64,000 bases of DNA from Kiloniella laminariae (GTDB lineage Bacteria > Pseudomonadota > Alphaproteobacteria > Kiloniellales > Kiloniellaceae): NCBI RefSeq assembly GCF_027214005.1, contig NZ_JAPWGY010000009.1:1-64000 (forward strand). Direction: 5' to 3'. A program made the position numbers and the translations under genes. This document shows, in pieces, positions 54,345-64,000 of this stretch. How positions within the stretch are numbered: position 1 is the stretch's first letter; every line of letters starts with the position of its first letter. Below the pieces are notes generated by a model. That model ran no database searches and was not told the DNA's origin. It saw only the letters and a program-made list of their open reading frames with translations.

Positions 54345-55361
54345 TCACACCCAATAGGGAGAAAGAAGGTCGTTCAACTCTGCAGAAGCATGCAGACTGT
54401 CACATGGGGGGCTTCTGCGCAATTTCCAAGCCCGGTCCAGTCGTAATCGTTTCTGGTCGTCTATTTCGGCCAGCCCCGCAGCCACGCCAGACATCTCGCC
54501 CTGATCGCCATTACAGTGCAGGACAATGTCACATCCCGCTGCAAGACAAGAACGTGCCTTTTCCTCGTAACTGCCCTGCATCGCCTTCATCGAAAGATCG
54601 TCAGAAAGCAAAATCCCCTCAAAACCGATCTCCTTGCGGATAATCTCGCCGATAATCTTTGGGGAAACAGTTGCAATATGATCCGGATCGATATCCTCAT
54701 ATATAACATGAGCTGTCATGCCCCAGGGAGAATCCTTCATCAGCCTGAAGGCTTCGAAGTCGCTGCGGACAAGTTCGCTTTTGGGTGTACTGACACGAGG
54801 CAATTCCTTGTGACTGTCCACCAGTGCCCGCCCATGCCCTGGCAAATGCTTGATCACAGGCATTATGCCACAATCAAGGAAGCCGTTACTCACAGACCGG
54901 GCAAGTTCAGCGACCTGTTCTGGTGTAGCCCCATAGGAACGATCCCCAACAATCTCGTGAGCGCCGGGGATTGTCAGATCCAGCACAGGGGCACAGTCAA
55001 CGGTAAAGCCAAGTTGGGTAAGTTCACTGGAAATCAGGCAGGCATTCAGGTAAGCCGCACGTCGCGCTTTGTCTGCATCCACCTCGTACAGCTTTCCAAA
55101 CACAGCAGCAGCTGGCGTCTTGCGCCAGTGTGGAGGGCGTAACCGGGCAACACGTCCGCCTTCCTGATCGACAAGAACGGGCAAATCATCCTGCCCGCTC
55201 AGCGTCTTCAATTCGTCGATCAGACGTTTGATCTGCTCGGGGGTATCACAGTTTCGGCCAAAAAGGACAAAGCCATAAGGCTTGGTCTCTGAAAAAAAAC
55301 CTTTTTCCCAGGCCGTCAGACAATGTCCTTCGCATCCGAAGATTACCGAATTCTGTGCCAC
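54345..55361 (-). CDS. nagZ: Beta-N-acetylhexosaminidase NagZ
   Basis: NagZ (GH3) removes GlcNAc from anhydro-muropeptides in the cytoplasm during peptidoglycan recycling. The 338-residue protein shows LPVLVDQEGGRVARLRPPHW near residue 60, the catalytic loop KHLPGHGRALVDSHKELP near 165 with the His/Asp pair, and the nucleophile region ILLSDDLSMKAM near 255. Normal length. It lies between the SPOR-domain gene and the M50 gene in the long minus-strand series, as in many alphaproteobacteria. Confidence 0.95.
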   Translation of the reverse strand: MAQNSVIFGCEGHCLTAWEKGFFSETKPYGFVLFGRNCDTPEQIKRLIDELKTLSGQDDLPVLVDQEGGRVARLRPPHWRKTPAAAVFGKLYEVDADKARRAAYLNACLISSELTQLGFTVDCAPVLDLTIPGAHEIVGDRSYGATPEQVAELARSVSNGFLDCGIMPVIKHLPGHGRALVDSHKELPRVSTPKSELVRSDFEAFRLMKDSPWGMTAHVIYEDIDPDHIATVSPKIIGEIIRKEIGFEGILLSDDLSMKAMQGSYEEKARSCLAAGCDIVLHCNGDQGEMSGVAAGLAEIDDQKRLRLDRAWKLRRSPPCDSLHASAELNDLLSPYWV

Positions 55362-55384
55362 AGAAATACCCCCGCCCTATCATG

Positions 55385-56377
55385 CTATTTGACCTTCTTG
55401 ACCAGACAATCTCTCTTGGCTGCCTTCAGCTTTTCACAAAAATCGCTGGCGGCCTGCTTGTCCGCGAAAGGACCGGTTTGAAGGCGATAACGAACACCTA
55501 CTCCGGAAATATCGGCCTTTTCAACAATGGCCTGTTTATCACCAAGAAGGTCAGACAGCTTGCGCTGGATATTTTTCCATTCTGTCATCGCATCCGCTTC
55601 GCTCTTGAGCGAGGCCAGCTGAAGAACATAATCACCCGTTGCAGCGTTTTGAACAGGTTTTTCTGGACTAGCCGGCTCGGCAACAGGCTGACTTGCTTCT
55701 GGAACTGGTGGTGGTGCCAGAACAGATTCAACTTCTTTTGTGCCCTCGACCACAGGCGGGGGCGCCAAGACCACAGGCGCTTCTTCCACCGGTGTTTCCG
55801 GAGGAAGTGCAACAGGGTTTTCGGGTATTTCTGCAACAGCTGTCGCTTCTCCCTCAGACACCGGAGCCGTTTCAGCTTCAACAGGAACATCGGTCACAAC
55901 TGGCGACAGGGGAACCTCTGGGGGCGGCAATAGCTTTTCCACCTGTCCGGAATTCACTGCAGCGTCCTCTTCATTCAGGACCAGCTTGTCCTGATGAGGC
56001 ACCGCCATCCCTCCGGGTTCTTCCGGCTTGGTCTTTTCAGGGGTGGTTTCAGCTTCGATCAGCGGGATCGTATTTGGAACTGTTTGGTCAGGTCCATTAC
56101 TATCCCCAAGGATGAAAAAGATACCACCGCCAATGACGGAGACAACAATCAGCCCCAACCCGACAGGAATCAGCTTTCGAAACAAACCTTCACCGGGATC
56201 AGAATCAACATCATCTTCCCAATATTCATCATCGGGAAAGCTATCCGTTTCAAAAGATCGCCCACTATCATCGCGATCGGTCGTCGCACGCAGGCTTTCT
56301 TTTTCGCGGACTTTTTCAAACTCGCGAAGACCGTCACCAGTTCCTCTGGACGAGTTACCAGAATCATTAAAAGACAT
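55385..56377 (-). CDS. SPOR-domain membrane protein
   Basis: The 330-residue protein has a charged cytoplasmic N terminus (about 70 residues), one membrane span (LIPVGLGLIVVSVIGGGIFF), a long Pro/Glu/Val-rich periplasmic linker and a C-terminal SPOR domain (about 255-330). The SPOR domain begins YVLQLASLKSEADAM and includes YRLQTGPFADKQAASDFCEKL. SPOR domains bind denuded glycan at division sites, so a role in septal cell-wall work is likely. Its ATG overlaps the argS stop by one base (TGATG). Confidence 0.9.
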   Translation of the reverse strand: MSFNDSGNSSRGTGDGLREFEKVREKESLRATTDRDDSGRSFETDSFPDDEYWEDDVDSDPGEGLFRKLIPVGLGLIVVSVIGGGIFFILGDSNGPDQTVPNTIPLIEAETTPEKTKPEEPGGMAVPHQDKLVLNEEDAAVNSGQVEKLLPPPEVPLSPVVTDVPVEAETAPVSEGEATAVAEIPENPVALPPETPVEEAPVVLAPPPVVEGTKEVESVLAPPPVPEASQPVAEPASPEKPVQNAATGDYVLQLASLKSEADAMTEWKNIQRKLSDLLGDKQAIVEKADISGVGVRYRLQTGPFADKQAASDFCEKLKAAKRDCLVKKVK

Positions 56378-58131
56378 CAGCGCATTTCCTCAACAGGTTC
56401 AATGCCAAACACATCAAGTCCCGACGCAATTACCAGTGATGTTGCCTTTACCAGAGCCATTCTGGCTTCAGTCAAGGCAGGGTTATCAACCAGGATAAAC
56501 CGCAAGCTTGCATCATCTTTACCTTTGGTCCAAAGGCCGTGCAGTTCTCCAGCCAACTCGTAAAGATAGAAGGCGATACGGTGCGGCTCGTGGGCTTCCC
56601 CCGCACTTTCAAGCAGGCGGGGCCATTCACACAACTTGCGAACCAGCGCCAGTTCCCCATCACTATTCAACAAGGAGCAATCAATTCCGGAGAGTTTTTC
56701 CTGCGTCAGATCCAGCGTCGGAATTTCCAACTTGGCGTTCTTTAACACAGAACAAGCCCGCGCATGTGCGTACTGAACATAGAACACAGGGTTGTCACGG
56801 CTCTGCTCCAGCACCTTGACCAGATCGAAATCAAGCGAAGCATCATTTTTGCGGGTCAGCATGATAAAGCGGACAACATCTTTCCCAACTTCATCAATCA
56901 CATCCCGCAAGGTCACAAAATTCCCCGAACGCTTGGACATCCGGACCATTTCGCCATCGCGCAAGAGGTTGACCAGCTGACAGACTTTGACATCAAGCGA
57001 TCCCTGCCCCTCGGTAAGGGCGGTGACCGCAGCCTGCATCCGCTTGATATAGCCACCATGATCCGCGCCCCAGACGTTGATCATGTTTTTGAAACCGCGG
57101 CGATATTTATCAAGGTGATAGGCCATGTCACCAGCAAAGTAGGTCCAGCTGCCATCAGATTTCTGGATCGGACGATCAACATCGTCCCCAAAATCAGTTG
57201 AACGGAACAGCGTCTGTGGACGGGGTTCCCAATCATCCGGTGTTTTGCCTTTTGGTGGCTCCAGAACCCCCGTATAGACCAGATTGTGTTCCTTGAGGAA
57301 TTTGGCGACTTCTTCAACGCCTCCGGCTTCAACCAGTTCACGTTCGGAAGAATAGAGATCCATCACAACACCCAAAGCTGCCAGATCCCGTTTGATCAGA
57401 TCAATCAGCTCGGCAATGGCGAACTTTCTGACTTCCGGCAACCAGACACTTTCTTCCTTGCCCAGCCATTTGTCCCCGTCACGCGCAACCAGTGCCTTGC
57501 CAACATCAATCAGATATTCACCCGGATAAAATCCAGCCGGGATTTCCCCGATATCCTCACCAAGTGCCTCGCGGTATCTGAGATAGGCTGAGCCAGCAAG
57601 AACGTTAACCTGGTTCCCTGCATCATTGATGTAGTATTCCCGACAAACATTATAGCCGACTTTGGCAAGCAACGATGCCAGGGCATCACCAACAATAGCC
57701 CCACGGGCGTGTCCGACCGTCAGAGGACCTGTCGGGTTAGCAGAGACATATTCAACGTTGACCTTCTCGCCCTGCCCCATATCGGAATTACCATAAGCAA
57801 GACCAGACTTGAGGATGGTTCCGATCTGCTCCAGCCAGAGTTTTTCCTCCAGGCGCAGGTTGATAAAGCCGGGTCCAGCAATCTCGACAGAATTTACAAC
57901 ATCAAGATTCTCAAGACGCGCTGCCAGCAGAGCGGCCAGATCCCGAGGTTTCATCGCAGCAGGTTTGGCCAGAACCATCGCGGCATTGGTCGAGATATCT
58001 CCATGAGAAGAGTCTCGTGGCGGCTCGGCAGAAACCCGGGAAAAATCCAGGCCAGAAGGAATTTCGCCAGAAACAGCCATCTCTTCAAGCTGTGCTACAA
58101 TCTTATTTCTCAGGTCTTTGAAAACGTTCAT
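56377..58131 (-). CDS. argS: Arginyl-tRNA synthetase
   Basis: This 584-residue class I synthetase charges tRNA-Arg. It has an N-terminal additional domain (residues 1-110), the HIGH-like motif in [21 protein letters not shown] (in part [19 protein letters not shown]), the [17 protein letters not shown] segment, KMSKS-like [15 protein letters not shown] near residue 395, and the C-terminal anticodon-binding domain ending in the family pattern [20 protein letters not shown]. Normal length. The start overlaps dgt by 4 bases (ATGA) and the end overlaps the SPOR gene. Confidence 0.97.
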   Translation of the reverse strand: MNVFKDLRNKIVAQLEEMAVSGEIPSGLDFSRVSAEPPRDSSHGDISTNAAMVLAKPAAMKPRDLAALLAARLENLDVVNSVEIAGPGFINLRLEEKLWLEQIGTILKSGLAYGNSDMGQGEKVNVEYVSANPTGPLTVGHARGAIVGDALASLLAKVGYNVCREYYINDAGNQVNVLAGSAYLRYREALGEDIGEIPAGFYPGEYLIDVGKALVARDGDKWLGKEESVWLPEVRKFAIAELIDLIKRDLAALGVVMDLYSSERELVEAGGVEEVAKFLKEHNLVYTGVLEPPKGKTPDDWEPRPQTLFRSTDFGDDVDRPIQKSDGSWTYFAGDMAYHLDKYRRGFKNMINVWGADHGGYIKRMQAAVTALTEGQGSLDVKVCQLVNLLRDGEMVRMSKRSGNFVTLRDVIDEVGKDVVRFIMLTRKNDASLDFDLVKVLEQSRDNPVFYVQYAHARACSVLKNAKLEIPTLDLTQEKLSGIDCSLLNSDGELALVRKLCEWPRLLESAGEAHEPHRIAFYLYELAGELHGLWTKGKDDASLRFILVDNPALTEARMALVKATSLVIASGLDVFGIEPVEEMR

Positions 58132-59315
58132 TTTATCTCAAAATCCAGATTAAAAATCTGTCTGTGTTGTTCAAAAGCATAGCGGTCAGTCATACCAGCG
58201 ATGTAATCCGCGATCAAACGTGCGCTGCGCTTTGTCAATTTTGTTCCAGCTTCCAGACGCCAATAGTCAGGAAGCCCCTCTGGATGCTCTGAATAATGTG
58301 AAAAGAGGTTTCTCACAACCTGCTTTACACGTTCGCGCATCTCTTTGACTTTTTCATGGCGGTACATACGCCCGAATAAAAAAGCCCGCAGCTCTTTTTC
58401 AGCAAGCTTGAACTGATCGGAAAAAGCCACCAGCGCCTGTGGCTGCGCCCGAACGTCAATAACAGACTGCGGCATCGCCTGCTCAAGCCGACGCCCTGTC
58501 TCAGCCAGCACATCACTGATCATATGATCAACAAGACGCCTGACCGCTTCATGGACCAGACTTTCCTGTCCAACATTCGGATACCGTTGCTCAACTTCGC
58601 GAAAGATATCACCGACAACCGGTAAATCCAGCAAATCCCCAACTTTAAAAAGTCCTGCCCGGATCCCGTCATCAATATCGTGATTATTATAGGCGATATC
58701 ATCTGAGATTGCGGCGATCTGCGCTTCCAATCCTGCAAATGATGCCAATTCCAGATCGATTGCGTTTGTGCAGTACTTTCGCATGCTTTCCGGAACGATC
58801 GCTTCTTTACTGAGCGGCCCTGCAACTGGGCCATTATGCTTGGCAATTCCTTCCAGACTTTCCCAGGAAAGATTCAGGCCATTAAAGTCTGCATAGCGCC
58901 GCTCCAGCTGTGTCACCACCCGAAAGGTTTGTTCATTATGGTCGAAACCGTCGAAAGGCAGCATCATCTCGTGCAAAGCATCTTCACCCGCATGCCCAAA
59001 AGGAGTGTGCCCCAGATCATGTGCCAGGGCTATCGTCTCTGCCAGGTCCTCGTTCACGCCAAGGGTTCGGCTCAGGCTCCGGGCGATCTGTGCCACTTCA
59101 AGTGAATGGGTCAGACGAGTTCTGAAATGATCCCCTTCATGATAGACAAAAACCTGGGTTTTGTACTGAAGACGTCGAAAAGCCACGGAATGAATAATGC
59201 GATCCCGGTCTCTTTGAAATGCCGTACGGTTTTTGCTCTCCGGCTCCTTGAGAAGACGGCCTCTTGAGTTTTCCGGCAAGGAGGCGTAAGGCCTGATCGA
59301 ATCGCTGTTTTGCAT
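58128..59315 (-). CDS. dgt: Deoxyguanosinetriphosphate triphosphohydrolase-like protein
   Basis: The ATG at 59315 gives 395 residues; a TTG two codons earlier is possible but unnecessary. HD-domain dNTPases of this type hydrolyse dGTP or other dNTPs to nucleoside and triphosphate. The metal-binding His-Asp pair is in [19 protein letters not shown] and [17 protein letters not shown], with the further Asp in [17 protein letters not shown]. It is the first gene of the long minus-strand series and divergent from erpA. Confidence 0.93.
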   Translation of the reverse strand: MQNSDSIRPYASLPENSRGRLLKEPESKNRTAFQRDRDRIIHSVAFRRLQYKTQVFVYHEGDHFRTRLTHSLEVAQIARSLSRTLGVNEDLAETIALAHDLGHTPFGHAGEDALHEMMLPFDGFDHNEQTFRVVTQLERRYADFNGLNLSWESLEGIAKHNGPVAGPLSKEAIVPESMRKYCTNAIDLELASFAGLEAQIAAISDDIAYNNHDIDDGIRAGLFKVGDLLDLPVVGDIFREVEQRYPNVGQESLVHEAVRRLVDHMISDVLAETGRRLEQAMPQSVIDVRAQPQALVAFSDQFKLAEKELRAFLFGRMYRHEKVKEMRERVKQVVRNLFSHYSEHPEGLPDYWRLEAGTKLTKRSARLIADYIAGMTDRYAFEQHRQIFNLDFEIK

Positions 59316-59436
59316 CGGCAAAGACTAGCGGTATGCGTAACTTAGTCAAAGGGATTTCTATTGAAAACACGCCTTGGAGTCCCTCTGTTGGAAGTCATCC
59401 CGTCAAAGGCTTTTCTCAAGACTTCACCCTGAAGGA

Positions 59437-59464
59437 TTGACAGACCCTGAAAGCAGCTTACATA
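59437..59464 (+). promoter_or_regulatory. Candidate erpA promoter
   Basis: A consensus TTGACA is followed after 16 bases by TACATA, a weaker -10, about 127 bases before the erpA ATG in the dgt-erpA divergent spacer. Confidence 0.4.
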
Positions 59465-59590
59465 GGTATAGATAATATCCTTGTTTTACAGTCGGACTTT
59501 GATCATCCGTGAATAACGGTTTTCATGATCCGCCTGGACGATTAGGATAGGATCTGGATCAACAGCGTCTCATAGGTCGGCGGAGCAAGT

Positions 59591-59938
59591 ATGAGTACAG
59601 AAGAACAATCTCCTTTTATTACTCTTTCACCCAGTGCAGCCAAACGTGTTGCCTGGCTGGCAGAACAGGAAGGGAACCCCGGGTTGATGCTGCGCATTAC
59701 GGTCTCAGGCGGCGGATGTTCTGGTTTCCAATACGGCTTTTCCTTTGACAGCACAGTCAATGACGACGACCTGACCTTCGCTACTGATGGCACATCGGCC
59801 GTTATTGATCAGATGTCCCTCGATTTGCTCAATGGTTCCGAAATTGATTTTGTCGAAGACCTGATGGGCTCCTCTTTCCGGATCACCAACCCCAATGCCA
59901 CGGCGTCCTGCGGCTGCGGTACCTCCTTCGCCATCTGA
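59591..59938 (+). CDS. erpA: Iron-sulfur cluster insertion protein ErpA-like
   Basis: This 115-residue A-type carrier delivers Fe-S clusters to target enzymes. The three cluster Cys residues are present: Cys43 in VSGGGCSGFQYGF and Cys107/Cys109 in ASCGCGTSFAI. VDQMSLDLLNGSEIDFVED-type strands precede them (here IDQMSLDLLNGSEIDFVED). The location opposite dgt is the common alphaproteobacterial arrangement. ErpA and IscA differ little, so the symbol is by context. Confidence 0.9.
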   Translation: MSTEEQSPFITLSPSAAKRVAWLAEQEGNPGLMLRITVSGGGCSGFQYGFSFDSTVNDDDLTFATDGTSAVIDQMSLDLLNGSEIDFVEDLMGSSFRITNPNATASCGCGTSFAI

Positions 59939-59993
59939 GTAAAACATTCTGTAAATTAGAACATCTGTCCCGACCCCGGAGTTTCTGACACCA

Positions 59994-60797
59994 ATGATCA
60001 AGATCGCAACCTGGAATGTAAACTCCATCAACAAGCGCCTGCCGAACGTACTTGAATGGATCCGGGAAGCATCCCCTGATGTCCTGCTGCTGCAGGAACT
60101 CAAGACCGTTGCAGAAAAGTTCCCCTATCTGGAATTTGAAGAGCTCGGTTATCACGTCGAGGTTGTCGGTCAAAAAAGCTACAACGGTGTTGCCCTGATT
60201 TCCAAGGCCCCGATTACCGATGTCATTCGGGAACTGCCCGGGGATAGCGAGGATGATCATGCCCGCTATGTCGAAGGAACAACCTTTGGGGTGCGTGTTG
60301 CCTCGATTTATCTGCCCAACGGCAATAACAATTATAACAAGACTGACGCGACAAAATTCCCTTACAAGCTAAAATGGATGGAGCGCCTCAATGCGCATGC
60401 AGCAGCATTGCTGAAAACGGAACAACCGACCATCCTTGCCGGGGACTTCAACCTGATCCCGACAGACGATGATGTGTTTGATCCCCGCCGCTTTGATGGC
60501 AGCGCACACACGCATGCCGCCTCTCGTGATCGATACCGGGCGCTGGAGCATCTGGGGTACAACGAGGCCTGGCGCAGCCTGAACAAGGAAGCCCATGTCT
60601 ACAGTTACTGGGATTACCAGAAAGAGGCCTACCAGCATAATAACGGCATCCGCATTGACCTGATGATGCTCTCTCCCCAGGCTGCTGATCTCCTGACAGC
60701 TTCAGCAATTGACAAGACACCCCGTGGAAAAGAATCTCCCTCTGATCATACACCGGTTTATTGCGAACTCGATATCCACCACAAAGCAGCAGCGTGA
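59994..60797 (+). CDS. xth: Exodeoxyribonuclease III
   Basis: This 267-residue Mg-dependent AP endonuclease and 3'-5' exonuclease acts in base excision repair. The signature residues are visible: WNVNSI near residue 8, LLLQELK with the metal Glu near 37, AGDFNLIP with Asp/Asn near 150, and SPSDHTPVYCEL with the catalytic Asp-His near 255. Normal length. It lies 55 bases after erpA and 8 bases before the rhomboid gene, probably one transcript. Confidence 0.95.
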   Translation: MIKIATWNVNSINKRLPNVLEWIREASPDVLLLQELKTVAEKFPYLEFEELGYHVEVVGQKSYNGVALISKAPITDVIRELPGDSEDDHARYVEGTTFGVRVASIYLPNGNNNYNKTDATKFPYKLKWMERLNAHAAALLKTEQPTILAGDFNLIPTDDDVFDPRRFDGSAHTHAASRDRYRALEHLGYNEAWRSLNKEAHVYSYWDYQKEAYQHNNGIRIDLMMLSPQAADLLTASAIDKTPRGKESPSDHTPVYCELDIHHKAAA

Positions 60798-60805
60798 GAT
60801 AGGGG

Positions 60806-61543
60806 ATGTTTATCCCGCTTTTTGACAATCTCCCCCGCATATTGATTGAGAAACCCTGGGTTAACTGGGCAGGTATTGCTCTTTGTGTCATTATTTTTGC
60901 CCTGGAGTTTTTTCTGCCGGAAGAGACAATGGGACAGATGATTTTTGCCCTTGGCTTAATCCCCGATGTTCTTATGGGGAATGCCGAACGCGCAGATGCC
61001 ATCAACTGGGTTTCGCCCTATCTCAACCTTGTGACATACAACTTTCTCCATGCCGACTTCATGCACCTTGCCGGGAACATGATTTTCCTCTGGGTTTTCG
61101 GGGATAATATTGAAGACGCCATGGGTCACCGCCGGTATTTGCTTTTTCTCGCAACCTGCGGTGCTGCAGCAGGTCTGGGGCAGGCCGTCCTTTCTCCTGG
61201 TTCCCAATTGCCGATCATTGGTGCCAGCGGTGCAATTTCGGGTATTCTGGGGGCTTATCTGATACAATACCCCCGCGCCAAGGTTTTGGTGCCGATCTTT
61301 ACGATTCCTGTATTTATTCGGGCCTATCTGTTACTGATCTTCTGGATCGGATTTCAGGTTGTGTCTGCTCTGATCGCCGTTGAAAATCATGAATCCGGTG
61401 TTGCCTGGTGGGCGCATATTATTGGCTTTTTCAGCGGCATGGCTCTGATCCCTCTTTTCAGACACAGCAGTTTGCCCCTGCTCAGTCCCGAGGAACTCCC
61501 TCGCGGGTTAAGTATCAGAAAAACTGGATACAGGCAGAAATGA
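60806..61543 (+). CDS. Rhomboid family intramembrane serine protease
   Basis: This 245-residue inner-membrane protein has six or so hydrophobic segments. The catalytic Ser lies in GASGAISGILGAYL (about residue 141) and its partner His in WWAHIIGFFSGM (about residue 203). The upstream HADFMHLAGNMIFLWVFG segment contains the conserved His/Asn oxyanion region. All catalytic elements are therefore present. Substrates are unknown. Eight bases after xth. Confidence 0.93.
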   Translation: MFIPLFDNLPRILIEKPWVNWAGIALCVIIFALEFFLPEETMGQMIFALGLIPDVLMGNAERADAINWVSPYLNLVTYNFLHADFMHLAGNMIFLWVFGDNIEDAMGHRRYLLFLATCGAAAGLGQAVLSPGSQLPIIGASGAISGILGAYLIQYPRAKVLVPIFTIPVFIRAYLLLIFWIGFQVVSALIAVENHESGVAWWAHIIGFFSGMALIPLFRHSSLPLLSPEELPRGLSIRKTGYRQK

Positions 61544-61688
61544 TTCTGGATCTGTATCACCGGTGTAAGATAAGGGATGCAAAATTTATCGCTATTTTAT
61601 GAAATAACCATGGACGTATAGCCATGGATTTCCTAATTATCTTACAACAACCATAAACTCATCTACGACGTAACGTTAGGATAAAGCC

Positions 61689-63545
61689 GTGCCAGAGTAT
61701 CGTTCCAGAACCTCCACACATGGCCGCAACATGGCAGGAGCCCGTGGCCTGTGGCGCGCAACCGGCATGCAGGATGACGACTTTGGTAAGCCGATCATCG
61801 CAATTGCCAACTCTTTCACCCAGTTCGTTCCCGGACATGTCCACCTGAAGGACCTTGGTGGACTGGTTGCTGAAGAGATCCAAAAGGCTGGCGGTGTTGC
61901 CAAGGAATTCAACACCATCGCGGTGGATGACGGCATTGCCATGGGCCACGATGGCATGCTCTACAGTCTGCCTTCCCGTGAAGTTATTGCCGATGCTGTC
62001 GAATATATGTGCAACGCCCACTGCGCTGATGCGGTCGTCTGTATCTCCAACTGCGACAAGATCACACCCGGCATGCTGATGGCTGCCATGCGCCTCAACA
62101 TTCCGGCAATTTTTGTCTCTGGCGGGCCGATGGAAGCCGGAAAGATCATTCTCAACAACAAAGAACGCAAGCTTGATCTGGTTGATGCCATGGTTGATGC
62201 TGCTGACCCTAACGTCAGCGATGAGGATGTCGCAGCGATCGAACGCTCCGCCTGCCCCACCTGTGGTTCCTGTTCCGGTATGTTTACAGCCAACTCCATG
62301 AACTGTCTCAGCGAAGCCATGGGCTTGTCCCTTCCTGGCAATGGCTCTTTGCTCGCAACCCATAAACTGCGCGGTGAACTGTTCAAGGAAGCCGGTCGCC
62401 GGATTGTCGACATTACCAAACGCTATTATGAACAGGGTGATGAAAGCGTCCTCCCCCGCGGGATTGCGACTTTTGAAACCTATCAGAACGCGATGGTACT
62501 CGACATTGCCATGGGCGGCTCCACCAACACGATCCTACATATTCTGGCCATGGCCCAGGAAGGTGGTGTTGATTTCAAAATGTCTGATATAGACAATCTT
62601 TCGCGCAAGGTACCACAGCTGGCAAAGGTTGCTCCATCGACAGCCAAATATCACATGGAAGACGTCCACCGGGCTGGTGGGATTATGGGCCTTCTCGGTG
62701 AACTGGATCGCCTTGGCCTGATCCATCGGGACCGACCAACTGTACATGCAAAAACTCTCGGCGAGGCCATCGACAAGTGGGACATTGTCCGCTCAGATGA
62801 CCCCGCAACCAAAACCTTTTATTCCGCAGCACCTGGCGGCGTCAGAACAACCCAGGCCTTCAGTCAGGACAGATACTATTCCTCACTTGATGATGATCGC
62901 GCTAACGGCTGTATTCGTAATGGCGAACACGCCTTCAGTCAGGAAGGCGGTCTTGCTGTTCTATTTGGCAATATTGCTGTGGATGGCTGCGTCGTTAAAA
63001 CCGCTGGTGTTGATGATTCCATTCTCAAATTCAAAGGCACGGTGAAAATCTTTGAATCCCAGGAAGCTGCAGTTGCCGGTGTACTTGGTGGAGAAGTTGT
63101 CGAGGGCGATGTTGTCGTCATCCGCTATGAAGGCCCCAAAGGCGGCCCAGGCATGCAGGAGATGCTCTATCCGACCAGCTATCTCAAATCCATGGGACTT
63201 GGCAAAGCCTGTGCCCTTCTGACCGATGGGCGCTTCTCTGGCGGAACTTCCGGTCTTTCCATCGGGCACGTCTCTCCGGAAGCAGCCCAGGGTGGCGCGA
63301 TTGCCCTGGTGGAGGCTGGGGATGCCATTGAAATCGATATCCCCAATCGGACCATCAATGTGCTCCTCAGTGACGAGGAACTACAACGCCGCCGGGATGC
63401 CATGAATGCGCGGGGCAAAGCCGCCTGGAAGCCAGCCAAACCTCGTCCCAGAAAAGTCAGTGGTGCCCTCAAGGCCTATGCACACTTTACCACTTCGGCT
63501 GATCGGGGTGCATATCGTGATGTAAACCAGCATGACGAAGAATAA
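61689..63545 (+). CDS. ilvD: Dihydroxy-acid dehydratase
   Basis: IlvD makes the 2-oxo acid precursors of valine, isoleucine and leucine. The 618-residue protein starts with GTG (AGGA lies nine bases upstream). It contains the Fe-S and metal signatures: [25 protein letters not shown] and [18 protein letters not shown], followed by [18 protein letters not shown] near the C terminus. Normal length. It stands alone behind the rhomboid gene and ends at a strong terminator. There is no obvious leucine-rich leader peptide upstream. Confidence 0.97.
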   Translation: MPEYRSRTSTHGRNMAGARGLWRATGMQDDDFGKPIIAIANSFTQFVPGHVHLKDLGGLVAEEIQKAGGVAKEFNTIAVDDGIAMGHDGMLYSLPSREVIADAVEYMCNAHCADAVVCISNCDKITPGMLMAAMRLNIPAIFVSGGPMEAGKIILNNKERKLDLVDAMVDAADPNVSDEDVAAIERSACPTCGSCSGMFTANSMNCLSEAMGLSLPGNGSLLATHKLRGELFKEAGRRIVDITKRYYEQGDESVLPRGIATFETYQNAMVLDIAMGGSTNTILHILAMAQEGGVDFKMSDIDNLSRKVPQLAKVAPSTAKYHMEDVHRAGGIMGLLGELDRLGLIHRDRPTVHAKTLGEAIDKWDIVRSDDPATKTFYSAAPGGVRTTQAFSQDRYYSSLDDDRANGCIRNGEHAFSQEGGLAVLFGNIAVDGCVVKTAGVDDSILKFKGTVKIFESQEAAVAGVLGGEVVEGDVVVIRYEGPKGGPGMQEMLYPTSYLKSMGLGKACALLTDGRFSGGTSGLSIGHVSPEAAQGGAIALVEAGDAIEIDIPNRTINVLLSDEELQRRRDAMNARGKAAWKPAKPRPRKVSGALKAYAHFTTSADRGAYRDVNQHDEE

Positions 63546-63566
63546 CCGTCACGCAGAATGACGTTA

Positions 63567-63600
63567 AAAAGGGCCGGTGCTTGATAGCATCGGCCCTTTT
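63567..63600. terminator. Terminator of ilvD
   Basis: The stem AAAAGGGCCG/CGGCCCTTTT continues into GGTGC/GCATC-type pairing with a 6-base loop, 21 bases after the ilvD stop. It may also serve the convergent gene ending at 63629. Confidence 0.88.
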
Positions 63601-63628
63601 GATTTGAATTCTTTATAGTCGGCAGGGT

Positions 63629-64000
63629 TTAGTCTGGAGTTGGGAAAGCACCGCGCACAATCCGGAGTAAAGCCTCCTGTCCTGCATCAAGCATTCTGGA
63701 ACGAACGTCACCGGATACCTGAGAAAGCGGTGCCACCTGTGCCCGCTCAAAATGGAAAAGCAACAACGCCAGATCATTCAGTTCCCTGTCAGGTATCGAA
63801 GCTCCCTGCTGCTTCATATATCCAGCCATACGTTCGGTCAGAACCTGGCTATGAATCAAATCAAGCTGTGCCAGGTCCTTGTTGGTTCCCATAGCCTTTT
63901 GCAAGCGATCCTTAACGATTGCGCTGGTCTTTGTGTTCGCTAAAGCCTTGAAGATATTTCCCCAGAAAAGAGCTATATCCGTTTTGTCAGGTGGAAAAGA
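63629..64000 (-). CDS. C-terminal fragment of an unidentified helical protein
   Basis: The frame stays open to the window edge, so this is the last 123 residues of a longer gene. It contains WGNIFKALANTKTSAIVKDR, then a helical region including SQVLTERMAGYMKQQGAS and ELNDLALLLFHFERAQ. The all-helical pattern with a mid-length ligand-domain look is reminiscent of TetR-type C-terminal domains, but the DNA-binding half lies outside the window, so this is only a guess. Confidence 0.5.
   Translation of the reverse strand, partial: SFPPDKTDIALFWGNIFKALANTKTSAIVKDRLQKAMGTNKDLAQLDLIHSQVLTERMAGYMKQQGASIPDRELNDLALLLFHFERAQVAPLSQVSGDVRSRMLDAGQEALLRIVRGAFPTPD

Noticed and set aside
61609-61628. CCATGG-8 bases-CCATGG dyad before ilvD
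   Set aside because: Each half is itself a palindrome and the stem is only six base pairs without extension or T-run; no support for attenuation, and no leader peptide rich in branched-chain residues.

Overview
The window looks like a chromosomal segment of a mid-GC marine-type alphaproteobacterium, most likely from the Rhodospirillales in the broad sense. The evidence is gene family and gene order: mfd-sdhE-recG, yajC-secD-secF-DUF498-phytoene synthase-like-trmFO, dgt-argS-SPOR-nagZ-scpA-scpB-tatABC-serS-surE-pcm-nlpD, a DUF3126 gene, and an FADH2-type TrmFO. The genus cannot be fixed from the sequence alone.

Layout. 1-6.2 kb is accessory: the end of a peptide-type ABC transporter operon (Tat-exported binding protein with a perfect TGTGA-N6-TCACA site upstream), a small unknown protein, a PAS-like protein, an XRE regulator, a newly noticed 41-residue membrane peptide and an APH-type phosphotransferase. 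6.2-13.9 kb holds a DsbA/FrnE-like oxidoreductase, a metallophosphoesterase, and mfd, sdhE and recG. 14.0-23.8 kb is the most unusual part. It has a 2544-residue type I secreted adhesin with two von Willebrand A domains, T1SS-143-like repeats, a C-terminal RTX block and two TAAG motifs near the N terminus, followed by a protein made of two fused DUF502 domains. 24-28 kb has two tRNA-Leu genes, a TraR/DksA-type gene behind a hairpin-rich leader, DUF3126, a small unknown, an M23 peptidase, MTA/SAH nucleosidase and tRNA-Lys. 28-36 kb has coaD, gyrA, a GNAT enzyme, ssb and uvrA. 36-43 kb has a class III cyclase-domain protein, trmFO, homologues of mitochondrial complex I assembly factors NDUFAF6 and NDUFAF3, secF, secD and yajC.

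43-59.3 kb is mostly a long minus-strand housekeeping series (dGTPase, ArgRS, SPOR protein, NagZ, site-2 protease, ScpA, ScpB, an ABC ATPase, TatABC, SerRS, SurE, Pcm, NlpD-like), with a DUF815 ATPase and a thioredoxin-like exported protein on the plus strand. 59.4-63.6 kb is plus strand: erpA, exonuclease III, rhomboid protease and ilvD. The window ends inside an unidentified minus-strand gene.

The genes cluster around DNA repair (mfd, recG, uvrA, ssb, xth), protein export (Sec accessory complex, Tat, type I substrate), envelope remodelling (two M23 proteins, NagZ, SPOR) and respiratory complex assembly (sdhE, NDUFAF3/6 homologues, erpA). I found no CRISPR array, prophage, insertion sequence, toxin-antitoxin pair or recognisable defence system. 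The best leads for something undescribed are the structured leader before the TraR/DksA gene, the adhesin, the tandem DUF502 protein and the small membrane peptide.
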